Below are positions 9,192 to 18,450 of a DNA stretch of 64,000 nucleotides, piece after piece (the first letter of the stretch is position 1; every line of letters begins with the position of its first letter). The DNA is taken from assembly GCA_902797985.1 (NCBI GenBank), contig CADBUZ010000005.1:1-64000 (forward strand). The letters are read 5' to 3'. The stretch comes from an uncultured bacterium (GTDB taxonomy: Bacteria; Cyanobacteriota; Vampirovibrionia; Gastranaerophilales; Gastranaerophilaceae). A program made the position numbers and the translations under genes. The notes beneath the pieces are model-generated. The model was not told the origin of the DNA. It ran no database searches and saw nothing but the letters and a program-made list of their open reading frames with translations.

Positions 9192-10848
9192 GTTGTTTTT
9201 TTAAAGCTTTAGAGCGTAAATCTCTATGATAGGTTATTGCAAATCTGTGTGCTTCATCACGTATTCGTTGAATTAGATACATAGCATTAGAATCTATAGG
9301 TATTCTTACAGATTTTGATTGGTTGGGCAAGAAAACTTCTTCTTCCCGTTTTGCGAGGGAAACGAAATCTATACCTTCAATTCCCATATCTTTAACTACT
9401 TGCATAACAGAAGAAAGTTGACCTTTTCCGCCATCAATAATAATCAAATCGGGTTTTTCCCATTTCTTTTCACCCAGTCGAGATAGTCTGCGAGTTAAAA
9501 CTTCTTTCATTGATAGAAAGTCATCCGGTTTTCCTTCTGTAGATTTGATTTTAAACTTTCTGTAATCAGATTTTTTACTCATTCCGTTAAAGAATACAAC
9601 CATGGATGCTACAGTATTTGTACCTTGTATATGGGAAATATCATAACATTCAATTCTGTTTGGAAAATTATTTAATTTTAATTTTTCTTGTAGATATGCA
9701 CCAACTTCGTTAAAATCATCACGAATTGATGCAAGCTTTTTAATACGAGCTGTTTCGAACAAGTTTTTTACATTCTTTTGAGCAAGTTCATACAGTTCTT
9801 TTCCTTGTTTGGATTTACCGTAATTTATGGATATTTTTTTATGTGAAATAACTTCGAGCCAATCTTGGTAAAGCTGTTTTTCACCGACTTCTTCAAGATC
9901 AGGTGATACTATTTTGTTAGGGTATTCAAGCATAAGTGATGAATAATATTCTTGGAAGAAGGTTTTAAAAAATTCTGATTTATCTTCATTTTCAACAAAG
10001 TAAGTAAAATCTTTTTTATCAATAAGTCTGCCTTCTCTGATAAGAAGAATAGTTATGGCGTATACTCCTTCTTCGTATATTGTAGCAATGATATCTTCAT
10101 TAAGTCTTGAATTTTCATAAACAACTTTTTGGTGTTCTAGTGTTTTTTGCAAATCAATGTAGCTATCTCTCATTCGGGCAGCTTTTTCAAATTGTTCATT
10201 TTTTGAATATTCTTCCATTTGAGTTTTAAGTTTTTTAATTAGTTCACTTTGTCTGCCTGCTAAAAACAATTCAACTTGTGCAACAAGATTTTGGTATTCT
10301 TGCGGAGTTACTTTCCCTTGACAAGGGGCTAAACACTTCCCTATATGGTAGTATAGGCAAGGTCTGTTAGAAAATTTAGGGGTTTTACATTGCTTTAGCG
10401 GGAATAATTTTTTTAAAAAATCCAAAGTCGAGTACATTGCTCTGCTATTTGTATATGGTCCGTAGTATCGACCTTTATCAGGGTTTATGTTTTTCTTTCT
10501 GACGACGGTTATTCTTGGGTAATCTTCGTCTGTTATTAAGAAATAAGGATACTTTTTATCATCTTTTAACAGAATATTATATCTGGGTTTATGTTTTTTA
10601 ATAAGATGAGCTTCAAGAATTAGGGCTTCAACTTCAGAGTCTGTAATTATGTATTCCATTTTTTCGATTTTTGACACAAGAACAGCGACTTTAACTCTAT
10701 CGTGTTTTTTATGGAAATAGCTTGACACTCTGCGTTTTAAGTTTTTAGCTTTTCCGACATAGATAATTTCATCATTTTTATCGTAGTATAAATAACACCC
10801 AGGAAGGGTAGGAACAAGCTTTAATGTTTCTTCGAGTTCTTTATTCAT
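9181..10848 (-). CDS. uvrC: UvrC, excinuclease ABC subunit C, without C-terminal HhH domain
   Basis: This is the nuclease of nucleotide excision repair, which makes both incisions around a UvrB-bound lesion. The N-terminal GIY-YIG domain (PGCYLYYDK, IIYVGKAKNLKRR, residues 14-90), the Cys cluster (CPCLYYHIGKCLAPC-like), the UVR domain (about 205-240, binding UvrB) and the RNase H-like endonuclease domain (IECYDISHIQG, DGGKGQLSS, about 385-545) are all visible. The protein stops at about 555 residues, immediately after the EAHRFAITYHR element. Typical UvrC proteins continue about 50-60 residues with a tandem helix-hairpin-helix that binds DNA. The ATG at 10848 is preferred over TTG at 10851. 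There is no Shine-Dalgarno, and a -10 box sits 7 nt upstream. Confidence 0.93.
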   Translation of the reverse strand: MNKELEETLKLVPTLPGCYLYYDKNDEIIYVGKAKNLKRRVSSYFHKKHDRVKVAVLVSKIEKMEYIITDSEVEALILEAHLIKKHKPRYNILLKDDKKYPYFLITDEDYPRITVVRKKNINPDKGRYYGPYTNSRAMYSTLDFLKKLFPLKQCKTPKFSNRPCLYYHIGKCLAPCQGKVTPQEYQNLVAQVELFLAGRQSELIKKLKTQMEEYSKNEQFEKAARMRDSYIDLQKTLEHQKVVYENSRLNEDIIATIYEEGVYAITILLIREGRLIDKKDFTYFVENEDKSEFFKTFFQEYYSSLMLEYPNKIVSPDLEEVGEKQLYQDWLEVISHKKISINYGKSKQGKELYELAQKNVKNLFETARIKKLASIRDDFNEVGAYLQEKLKLNNFPNRIECYDISHIQGTNTVASMVVFFNGMSKKSDYRKFKIKSTEGKPDDFLSMKEVLTRRLSRLGEKKWEKPDLIIIDGGKGQLSSVMQVVKDMGIEGIDFVSLAKREEEVFLPNQSKSVRIPIDSNAMYLIQRIRDEAHRFAITYHRDLRSKALKKQPTA

Positions 10849-10855
10849 CAATCAA

Positions 10856-10865
10856 ATTATATCAT
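10856..10865 (-). promoter_or_regulatory. extended -10 element giving a probable leaderless uvrC mRNA
   Basis: On the minus strand the sequence reads ATGATATAAT, an extended -10 with a perfect TATAAT at 10856-10861. Only 7 nt separate the hexamer from the ATG at 10848, so transcription is expected to begin at or next to the start codon. No Shine-Dalgarno is present. Confidence 0.6.
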
Positions 10866-10955
10866 ATATTAAGTTCTAATAAAAATATAATAATTCATAC
10901 CAAAGTTGGAGAAGTTTTATAATTTTGGATAGTTAAAAACTTTATGAATACAGAA

Positions 10956-10961
10956 TAAAAT
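10956..10961 (+). promoter_or_regulatory. -10 box of the STAS-like gene, probable leaderless start
   Basis: TAAAAT ends 6 nt before the ATG at 10968, and there is no Shine-Dalgarno. A weak -35-like TTAAAA lies 17 nt upstream at 10933-10938. The arrangement predicts a transcript starting at the A of the ATG. Confidence 0.45.
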
Positions 10962-10967
10962 GTTAGT

Positions 10968-11297
10968 ATGGAAATATTCGACAAGGATACTCATTACTTA
11001 TTAAATCCAAATATCCAAACTATAACAGAAAAAGCGGCAAGACAAATATATGATTGTGTAAAATCATTAGACAAGCCTGCTGTTATAGATATGTATGGAG
11101 TAGAGGATTGCGTAAACGGATTTTTTAAGATTTTGCAAAAGATGTCAAATATGAGTTTGTTCAATATAGACAGCAAAATATTATCAACGATATTCATGAC
11201 GGGATATGATAAATACGTGACAATATATGGTGATGAAGTTGCTTATGAAGATAGTTCAAGAGCACTTATAAACAGGCAATTCCATATTGTTTCTTAA
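10968..11297 (+). CDS. STAS-domain-like small protein
   Basis: 109 residues with no signal peptide. The pattern of alternating strands and helices, with KPAVIDMYGVEDCVNGFFKILQ in the middle, resembles STAS domains (anti-sigma factor antagonists such as SpoIIAA), where a strand-loop 'VIDxxxVxxxDxxG' carries the phosphorylatable Ser. Here the loop position after DMYGVEDCVNG has no obvious Ser (Cys and Asn are present), so regulation by phosphorylation may not apply. The assignment is by pattern only and is tentative. The gene is convergent with gshB, and the two share the palindromic TTAA at 11294-11297, each using three of those four bases as its stop codon. Confidence 0.5.
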   Translation: MEIFDKDTHYLLNPNIQTITEKAARQIYDCVKSLDKPAVIDMYGVEDCVNGFFKILQKMSNMSLFNIDSKILSTIFMTGYDKYVTIYGDEVAYEDSSRALINRQFHIVS

Positions 11298-12301
11298 AAA
11301 ATTTCTGTTTTATATTGATAATTATTGTTAGATTTTTGTGCAAAAGACCATTTTTCTTTTGAATTTACCAAAGAAAGTATATAGTCACTTATTTTAGTTT
11401 CAATATTTGTGCAGAAATTATTATTTATTTCTTTTATAAAATAGCAAGGGCTAGTTACATTAATTTCGATAATTTTTTCATCAACAACATCCAGTCCAGC
11501 CATATAGATACCCATATTGTTAAGTGCTTTTGCGACTTTCGTAAAGTTAGTTTTTTCTGTTTCGGTGAGGACACCTTTTTTAATAAAGTCGTCGCTGTGG
11601 GTATTAAACTTAAAATCATCGTTGGTAGGTAATTTAATAACGCATTCATCGAGAACTGTATCACCGAGAGTTAGAACACGTTTATCACCATATTTAACAG
11701 CGGGGATATACTGTTGAACCATAACCATTGAATTTTCATCATTTGTCATTCCATTAATTATAGTTCTGGTGTTAGGATCACCTTGATGCAGATACATAAC
11801 ACCGCTCCCAAAACATTTATTAAGCGGTTTAAGAATAATTTCACCACAGTCCGCCAAAAAGTTTTCTATTTTAGATTTAGATGCTGTTACTATGTATTCA
11901 GGCATGTATTCAGAAAATAGTGTTGCGTGAAGTTTTTCGTTAAAGCTTCTTATTGCGGTAGGATTATTAATAATTTTAGTATTTTTTGCAAATTCCAGAA
12001 CATAAGTTGCGTTGATATAGTCATTATCAACAGGCGGATCCGGTCTAAACATAACAAAATCAAAATCATTGATTTTCAGGTCAAATTCTTCTTTGTCATA
12101 GATAATATTTTCTTGTTCTAATTGAGATTTAAAACATAGTGAAAAAGCTGTAGAGTTTTTCAGGTATAGTTTATTGTTGGTTGTGATATAGACATCGTGT
12201 CCTCTTTTAAGGAAATCTTTAATAATCCAAAAATTAGTAACTAAGTTATTAAATTCAAAATATTTAAGTTCGATTTTATCAATAACAAATAAAATATTCA
12301 T
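11294..12301 (-). CDS. gshB: glutathione synthetase
   Basis: 335 residues. This ATP-grasp ligase joins gamma-glutamylcysteine and glycine to form glutathione. Recognised by the N-terminal pre-ATP-grasp domain (LFVIDKIE ... FRPDPPVDNDYINATYVLE, the 'RxDPPxxxxY' signature of bacterial GshB), the ATP-grasp lysine and glycine-rich loop (IILKPLNKCFGSGVMYL) and the C-terminal magnesium site (IIEINVTSPCYFIKEIN). The ATG at 12301 is chosen because AAGGA lies 8 nt upstream; a more upstream ATG at 12310 sits directly on that Shine-Dalgarno. Cyanobacteria also make glutathione, consistent with ancestry. No gshA is in view. Confidence 0.88.
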   Translation of the reverse strand: MNILFVIDKIELKYFEFNNLVTNFWIIKDFLKRGHDVYITTNNKLYLKNSTAFSLCFKSQLEQENIIYDKEEFDLKINDFDFVMFRPDPPVDNDYINATYVLEFAKNTKIINNPTAIRSFNEKLHATLFSEYMPEYIVTASKSKIENFLADCGEIILKPLNKCFGSGVMYLHQGDPNTRTIINGMTNDENSMVMVQQYIPAVKYGDKRVLTLGDTVLDECVIKLPTNDDFKFNTHSDDFIKKGVLTETEKTNFTKVAKALNNMGIYMAGLDVVDEKIIEINVTSPCYFIKEINNNFCTNIETKISDYILSLVNSKEKWSFAQKSNNNYQYKTEIF

Positions 12302-12326
12302 GTTAACCATCCTTCCGTATAAATTA

Positions 12327-12336
12327 ATTTTATCAT
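12327..12336 (-). promoter_or_regulatory. extended -10 element of gshB
   Basis: The minus strand reads ATGATAAAAT, identical to the element before the dehydrogenase pair. It lies 25 nt before the gshB ATG at 12301, leaving room for a short leader that contains the AAGGA ribosome binding site. Confidence 0.5.
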
Positions 12337-12416
12337 GCAGATTGTTTTGTAATCAATAGTAAAAATAGTTAATATAGATTGAAAGTTACAAATATTTATG
12401 AGAAAATTCAAGTAAT

Positions 12417-12489
<73 letters not shown>

Positions 12490-12517
12490 TTTATTATATT
12501 TATAAAAAATGAAACAT

Positions 12518-12684
12518 ATAGGGTGACGAGAACTCCCTAGGGCTTTAGCCCTCAAAGAGTTCGACGAGGCGAGCAAAGGCATGAGCAACAAAGTTGCGAA
12601 AGGTGAAGCACGACTCAGCGGAAACGTTGAGTTTTCGATGGGAGTGCGAACGGTGCCGTTTAATGCGAGCCGAAGCACATAGTG
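12518..12684. repeat. palindromic intergenic repeat, copy A
   Basis: This unit begins ATAGGGTGACGAGAACTC and contains a nested hairpin: outer arms GAACTC (12530-12535) and GAGTTC (12557-12562) enclose AGGGCT-TT-AGCCCT. Further on are GCAACAAAGTTGC and the tract with AAACGTTGAGTTTTCG, GGGAGTGCGAACGG and CCGTTTAATGCGAG. Nearly identical text recurs in copies B and C. It is unlike the AT-rich coding sequence around it. Confidence 0.8.
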
Positions 12685-12702
12685 GTCTCCCTATCGGCAT
12701 TT
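12685..12702 (+). repeat. direct repeat of the tRNA-Thr 3' end
   Basis: The 18-nt GTCTCCCTATCGGCATTT is identical to 12475-12492, the T-arm/acceptor end of tRNA-Thr plus its flank. The two copies are 210 nt apart and bracket repeat copy A. This resembles an att-type duplication, but no integrase gene is present. Confidence 0.85.
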
Positions 12703-12704
12703 TT

Positions 12705-12828
12705 CAAGCCGAGCAAAGGCATGAGCAACAAAGTTGCGAAAGGTGAAGCACGACTCAACGGAAACGTTGAGTTTTCGGTGGGAGTGCGAACGGTTCCGTT
12801 TAATGCGAGGCGCAGTCGTGCAAACTCC
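12705..12828. repeat. palindromic intergenic repeat, copy B (lacks the 5' hairpin)
   Basis: It starts at CAAGCCGAGCAAAGGCATGAG and matches copy A from 12564 on with few differences (ACTCAACGG for ACTCAGCGG, GGTGGGAGTG for GATGGGAGTG, GGTTCCG for GGTGCCG). The GAACTC/GAGTTC hairpin module is missing at its 5' side because the duplicated tRNA end lies there instead. Confidence 0.8.
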
Positions 12829-12937
12829 ATAGGGTGACGAGAACTCCCTAGGGCTTTAGCCCTCAAAGAGTTCGACAAGCCAAGCAAAGGAATGAGCAAC
12901 GAAGTTGCGAAAGGTGAAGCACGACTCAGCGGAACGT
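12829..12937. repeat. palindromic intergenic repeat, copy C (3' truncated)
   Basis: It begins with the same ATAGGGTGACGAGAACTC hairpin module as copy A and follows it to about CAGCGGAACG, where the similarity ends abruptly at about 12937, next to an insertion-sequence-like terminus. Confidence 0.75.
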
Positions 12938-12938
12938 T

Positions 12939-12961
12939 TGAACTGTCCCCCAAAAAGTGGA
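12939..12961. mobile_element. solitary IS3-family-like terminal repeat
   Basis: TGAACTGTCCCCCAAAAAGT followed by GGA has the TG start and CTGxCCCCxAAAAGT core common at the ends of IS3-family (IS150-group) elements. No transposase and no second end are in view, so this would be a remnant left by deletion. It joins repeat copy C exactly where that copy breaks off. Recognition is by pattern memory only. Confidence 0.4.
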
Positions 12962-13038
12962 AAATTAACTCACAAATAAGTTTTCTATTTTCACTAAATA
13001 CAAAGACATTATACAAATAATCATTTTGTATTTTACGT

Positions 13039-13950
13039 TTATTTATCCAAAGCAGCTGCACCAGAAACAATCTCAATAAGCTCATTAGTAATTGCACTTT
13101 GGCGTTCCTTGTTATATGCAACCGTCAAGTCACTAATCATTTGTTCAGCATTATTAGATGCTGCAGACATTGCGGTCATACGTGATGCAAGTTCACTTGC
13201 GTATGCTTCCAATACCGCTTGAAAAATCTCGTTTGTAATATACATTGGCATAATCTTTTTCAAGATTGCTTTATCATTCGGGATAAATTCCATCAACGCA
13301 TCAAGCTTATTTTCATCTCCGCCACAATCTATCTCAACCGGCAAAACTTCCCATTGTTGAACAGAATACGACATCATATTGTTGAATCTTGTTGTTACAA
13401 CTTCTATTTTATCAATAATTCCATTTACATAATCATCTGCTATATCTTCGGCAATAATATTAGCACCTGTTGCACTCGGATTATCGATAACAGCCGTATA
13501 TGTTTTCAAAACTTCGGCATCTGTCTTATGTTTAAGCGAAGAAATACCCTTTTGACCAACTATATACAACTTTGTTTCAATTCCTTGTTTTTTATTTTCT
13601 TCAATTCGTTTTAAAACTGTGCGCACAATATTTGCATTATATGCGCCTGCCAAACCCTTGTTCGAAGTAACAACAACTAATCCTTCTGTTTTCACCTCTC
13701 TGCGTGTCAACAATTCAGGGTAATTATTTATAGCAAGTTCAAATTTTTCACCATCGTTTTTTATCTCACCAACTGTTGCAAGCATACGTTTGAACATAAC
13801 CATCAATTCTTCCGTAAATGGTCTTGATGCTTTCACAGTATATTCTGCTTTTTTAACCTTTGCTGCTGCTACCATTTTCATTGCTCTGGTTATTTTTTGA
13901 GTATTTTTTACACTCTGTATTCTACTTTTTATGTCTTTTAAATTTGCCAT
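13039..13950 (-). CDS. atpG: ATP synthase F1 subunit gamma
   Basis: 303 residues. Gamma is the central rotor shaft of F1, coupling c-ring rotation to catalysis. The N-terminal helix (DIKSRIQSVKNTQKITRAMKMVAAAK) and C-terminal helix (ASRMTAMSAASNNAEQMI, YNKERQSAITNELIEIVSGA) that form the coiled-coil shaft are both intact. It is the last gene of the cluster, 13 nt after a glycosyltransferase gene. In the cyanobacterial arrangement gamma follows alpha directly. Within the central region there is no clear evidence of the Cys-bearing redox loop of the chloroplast gamma. Confidence 0.96.
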   Translation of the reverse strand: MANLKDIKSRIQSVKNTQKITRAMKMVAAAKVKKAEYTVKASRPFTEELMVMFKRMLATVGEIKNDGEKFELAINNYPELLTRREVKTEGLVVVTSNKGLAGAYNANIVRTVLKRIEENKKQGIETKLYIVGQKGISSLKHKTDAEVLKTYTAVIDNPSATGANIIAEDIADDYVNGIIDKIEVVTTRFNNMMSYSVQQWEVLPVEIDCGGDENKLDALMEFIPNDKAILKKIMPMYITNEIFQAVLEAYASELASRMTAMSAASNNAEQMISDLTVAYNKERQSAITNELIEIVSGAAALDK

Positions 13951-13963
13951 ATATAAAATCCTT

Positions 13964-14878
13964 CTATCTCTTTAAATAAGTATAATACAACGCTTTATAA
14001 AACCTAGGTCTTAATAAAAACAACGGTCTATATTGTATATATTTAAACAATGAACATATTTGATTATCAACAGTCCAATGTTTTAAATCTTTATCTGACA
14101 ACTTCCACGGAGTCATTTGTAAATATTTAAAATACAATCCTCTATGATAACTAAATGAGCCAAAATGCCAAGGTTTTTTTCTTGCTACATAATGTATTGC
14201 TCTCGGATGTTTCGTATAACTCGAACGATTAGTAAAATTGCTGGATTGGACATTCCATTCATCATCCACTATTTTAATTTTACCTTTAAGAACTTCATTA
14301 ATTATTTCTTGATCACCTGTTTTGATAGTATCTTTATGCTCTTTTGTCCACTCTAAAAATTTTTCTTCCAAACCTTGAGCACGCATATTATCTATATCCA
14401 TAACAAGCATGCCTGCATTAACATAAGTCGGATTTTTTTTCACCATTTTTTTATTAATATCAAGAACCCCGGCAACAGCGAAATCACCCATATCAATATT
14501 ATATAATTCTTTTAAACTCGAATTTACAACAAAGTCGCAATCAAAATATATAACCCTATCCACATTAGGTAAAAGACTAGGAAGCTTTAATCTATAATAC
14601 GTCGCAATTGTAATATAATCGTGAGTTTTAACCTTTTTATAATCTTCAAAAAGCGATTCATCAATAGAAACAAAATTTATTTCACAATCCTTTATAGACT
14701 TTAGCTCATTTATTTGTGATTTATGTTCATCAGACACACCGCCGTCAAGAATATAAAAAGCTTGCTTTTCATCCTCAGCAGAATTTGCCAAGACTGATGC
14801 AATAACGACTCCTGCGTATTTTGAGTAGTTATCATCACAAGCCAAACAAACTTTTATTGTACGGTTATTTTCTGTCAA
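13964..14878 (-). CDS. glycosyltransferase family 8 protein inside the atp operon
   Basis: 304 residues. A GT-A fold, family 8, retaining glycosyltransferase of the LgtC/WaaJ type that moves a sugar from a nucleotide sugar to lipopolysaccharide or another acceptor. Visible features are the N-terminal nucleotide-binding strand (IKVCLACDDNYSKYAGVVIAS), the manganese-binding DxD as Asp113-Cys-Asp115 (VIYFDCDFV), the YVNAGMLVMDI segment and the late HYVARKKPWHFG, the family's HxxxxKPW element. The start codon is TTG at 14878 with AAGGG 8 nt upstream. It lies 71 nt after atpA, past an intercistronic hairpin, and 13 nt before atpG, so it is expected to share the atp transcript. The acceptor is unknown. 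Confidence 0.87.
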   Translation of the reverse strand: MTENNRTIKVCLACDDNYSKYAGVVIASVLANSAEDEKQAFYILDGGVSDEHKSQINELKSIKDCEINFVSIDESLFEDYKKVKTHDYITIATYYRLKLPSLLPNVDRVIYFDCDFVVNSSLKELYNIDMGDFAVAGVLDINKKMVKKNPTYVNAGMLVMDIDNMRAQGLEEKFLEWTKEHKDTIKTGDQEIINEVLKGKIKIVDDEWNVQSSNFTNRSSYTKHPRAIHYVARKKPWHFGSFSYHRGLYFKYLQMTPWKLSDKDLKHWTVDNQICSLFKYIQYRPLFLLRPRFYKALYYTYLKR

Positions 14879-14898
14879 CTATATTACCCTTCTTTAGT

Positions 14899-14929
14899 TG
14901 AAAGTGGAAAGTATTAAACTTTCCACTTT
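14899..14929 (-). repeat. intercistronic hairpin between atpA and the GT8 gene
   Basis: GAAAGTGGAAAGT and ACTTTCCACTTTC form a perfect 13-bp inverted repeat with a 5-nt loop. On the minus strand it is not followed by a T-run, so it is not a standard terminator. It may act as a stem that sets differential mRNA stability. Related GAAAGT/ACTTTC text lies in the spacer at 17626-17680. Confidence 0.6.
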
Positions 14930-14949
14930 CCATTTTTCACTTTCAACTT

Positions 14950-16473
<1,524 letters not shown>

Positions 16474-16526
16474 TTATTTATTTAAATATTTTTCTAATGC
16501 CCCAATACCTTAGAGCCCTAGTGTCT

Positions 16527-17084
16527 TTATACATTGATTTCTTTATTTATTTCTTGTATCTTCTTTCTCAAACTGCAATCAACTATATTATCACCGGCTT
16601 CAAATACTAATCCGCCTATAATATTACCGTCAACTGACCAGCTTAATTCTATTTCTTTATTTAAAACTTTTTCTAATTTAACTTTTACCATTGCTTTTTC
16701 ATTATCATTCAACTCAATCGCTGAAGTAATATTTAATGCTAAAAGATTATTCATTTTGTTTACATATGCTTTGCATTCATTAAATATAGTTTGAAGCATT
16801 GAAAATCTGCTTTTATCTACAAGTAATTTAAGGAAATTAATAATTACTCTATCCACTCTGCCTTCAAACATTTTTTCTAAAACAATTTTTTTCTCACCGG
16901 ATGAAATAACAGGAGAATACATTACTCTTTGAATATCAGAAGATGCATCAATAGATTTTACAACATCAGAAAACTCAGATAATATTTGTTCTTTTGTTAA
17001 CCTTTTATCATCCGCAAACTCTAATATAGCATTCGCATATCTTTGAGCAACTATTTTATTTTCGTTTTCTTCTGCTTTTGTCAT
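16527..17084 (-). CDS. atpH: ATP synthase F1 subunit delta
   Basis: 185 residues. Delta (the homologue of mitochondrial OSCP) ties the alpha/beta hexamer to the peripheral stalk. The N-terminal helical bundle starts with AQRYANAILEFADDKRLT, and the C-terminal conserved element is VDGNIIGGLVFEAGDNIVD, both typical. The ATG follows the atpF stop with no intervening base, so translation is probably coupled. Confidence 0.95.
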   Translation of the reverse strand: MTKAEENENKIVAQRYANAILEFADDKRLTKEQILSEFSDVVKSIDASSDIQRVMYSPVISSGEKKIVLEKMFEGRVDRVIINFLKLLVDKSRFSMLQTIFNECKAYVNKMNNLLALNITSAIELNDNEKAMVKVKLEKVLNKEIELSWSVDGNIIGGLVFEAGDNIVDCSLRKKIQEINKEINV

Positions 17085-17597
17085 TTATAAATCAATCTCC
17101 TTCAATGCATCAATACTTTCATTAATATATCTGATATGTAGAGTTCTATCTTTTTTTAATTCGTTTTCAATATGATTTTTTGCCTTGTTTATAGCTAACT
17201 GTGCCGTTTCATTGGTCAAATTCATTCTTAACTTTTCAATGTTAGAATCAATATTCTTTTGAATATTTTTAGAATAATTTTCTGATTCTTTCTTTGCATC
17301 TTCAACCAATTTTTCGCCAACAATAACCGCATTATTTGCGGATTTTTCTATAATTTCTAAAGCTTCTTGTTCTACTTTAACGCCATTTTCCTGAGTTTCA
17401 AATAGCTCTTTAACAGCATTAATACGATTTTGCTTTGAAGATACTATTTTATCCTCAATACTTTTTCTTCCCGCCTCTAAAACATCTCCTAATTTAAACT
17501 TATCAATTATCCATCCTAATAAAATCAACATTAGAACAAAGTTGAACAAATTAGATGTGAGTATCTTATTCCATATTTCTAATAATGTGTCTGTCAT
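17085..17597 (-). CDS. atpF: ATP synthase F0 subunit b
   Basis: 170 residues. A single N-terminal membrane helix (about residues 14-33, LTSNLFNFVLMLILLGWII) is followed by a long charged helix that forms the peripheral stalk (KSIEDKIVSSKQNRINAVKEL onward). It is the second of two b-type subunits in the cluster; the presence of both b and b' is a cyanobacterial/chloroplast trait. It directly abuts atpH downstream and is separated from b' by 67 nt that contain an AACTTTC-rich inverted repeat. Confidence 0.93.
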   Translation of the reverse strand: MTDTLLEIWNKILTSNLFNFVLMLILLGWIIDKFKLGDVLEAGRKSIEDKIVSSKQNRINAVKELFETQENGVKVEQEALEIIEKSANNAVIVGEKLVEDAKKESENYSKNIQKNIDSNIEKLRMNLTNETAQLAINKAKNHIENELKKDRTLHIRYINESIDALKEIDL

Positions 17598-17664
17598 ATT
17601 TTTTAAAAAGAAAGCAGAAAATGTAAGGTAGAAAGTTCATATTTTAACTTTCTGTTTTTAACTT

Positions 17665-18114
17665 TCAACTTTCAACTGTTTCCTTTACTTCTGTTTTGTA
17701 TCCTAAAACTTTGCTGGCAACAGCACTTGCAAGGTCATTTATTTGAGAGCTCAAAATAATTCTTGCTTCTCTTTCATCACCCTCCAGCTTTGCATTTGCT
17801 ATTGCCATGTCTTTTTTTGCTATATCTTTTGCCGTTTCAAGAATCGTTTCTTTTCTTAATTTATACTCAGAAACCTTCTTATTAAAATTTTCTTTTGCTA
17901 TAGTTTTTGATTTCTCTATAGATAATGACTGCTGTTTTTTTAGCTCCTCTGTTTTTTCAGACGTAATTTTGGCAGCTTCGTTTTCATTCAATATAAGCTC
18001 AGCTCTTTCTTTTTGAATACGAGCTAACGGCTTATAAAGAATTGCATTCATTATTACCATAAATATTATAAAACTAAACATAGCAACAAAAAACGTTGCA
18101 TTAAACTCTAACAC
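17665..18114 (-). CDS. atpF': ATP synthase F0 subunit b'
   Basis: 149 residues. One membrane helix at about residues 6-27 (TFFVAMFSFIIFMVIMNAILY) then the conserved KPLARIQKERAELI segment that opens the stalk helix of b/b' proteins, and about 100 residues of heptad-like charged helix. Its position directly after the c subunit and before b is where cyanobacteria encode b' (called atpG there). It would heterodimerise with b to form the peripheral stalk. ATG is 18 nt after atpE. Confidence 0.9.
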   Translation of the reverse strand: MLEFNATFFVAMFSFIIFMVIMNAILYKPLARIQKERAELILNENEAAKITSEKTEELKKQQSLSIEKSKTIAKENFNKKVSEYKLRKETILETAKDIAKKDMAIANAKLEGDEREARIILSSQINDLASAVASKVLGYKTEVKETVES

Positions 18115-18132
18115 TTTTAGTTACCTCTCTTC

Positions 18133-18366
18133 TTATGAGAATATTAATAAAAGCGCAATAAATAACGCATAGATTGATGTTGCTTCAGCCAAACCTGCAC
18201 CAATAATAAAGTTTTTGAAAGCTTCAGCTTTAATTTCAGGTTGTCTTGCAATAGCATCTAAAACACCCTTAGTTGCAATCCCCAAGCCTAGACCACCACC
18301 AAGTACACCCAATGCTGCTATACCTGCACCCAATCTTGATGCGTCAAAAATTTGTTCTGCTGCCAT
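18133..18366 (-). CDS. atpE: ATP synthase F0 subunit c
   Basis: 77 residues. A helical hairpin: helix 1 (LGAGIAALGVLGGGLGLGIA), polar loop ARQPE, helix 2 (FIIGAGLAEATSIYALFIALL). The ion-binding Glu is in AEATSIY. In sodium-type c subunits, helix 1 carries a Gln at a position that here aligns to Leu (GLGLG rather than GVGQG), and the residue after the Glu is Ala rather than Ser. This favours proton coupling, by inference from alignment by eye. ATG is preceded by AGGAGAA. Confidence 0.95.
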   Translation of the reverse strand: MAAEQIFDASRLGAGIAALGVLGGGLGLGIATKGVLDAIARQPEIKAEAFKNFIIGAGLAEATSIYALFIALLLIFS

Positions 18367-18420
18367 AATTTTCTCCTTTATTTTTTATCAACTTAACTTT
18401 ATTTAACCGGATAAATATTA

Positions 18421-18450
18421 TATTTACTCCTATTTACTCCTATTTACCCC
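18421..18450. repeat. three tandem 10-bp units after atpB
   Basis: TATTTACTCC occurs twice in a row, then once as TATTTACCCC. The array abuts the stop codon of atpB in the spacer to atpE. It is a short microsatellite-like tract of unknown role; on the transcript it gives repeated GGAGTAAATA, each containing a Shine-Dalgarno-like GGAG. Confidence 0.8.

Noticed and set aside
18133-18366. Sodium-type ATP synthase c-ring
   Set aside because: The Gln in helix 1 typical of sodium-binding c subunits aligns with Leu here, and the residue after the ion-binding Glu is Ala. Alignment was by eye, so the rejection is moderate.
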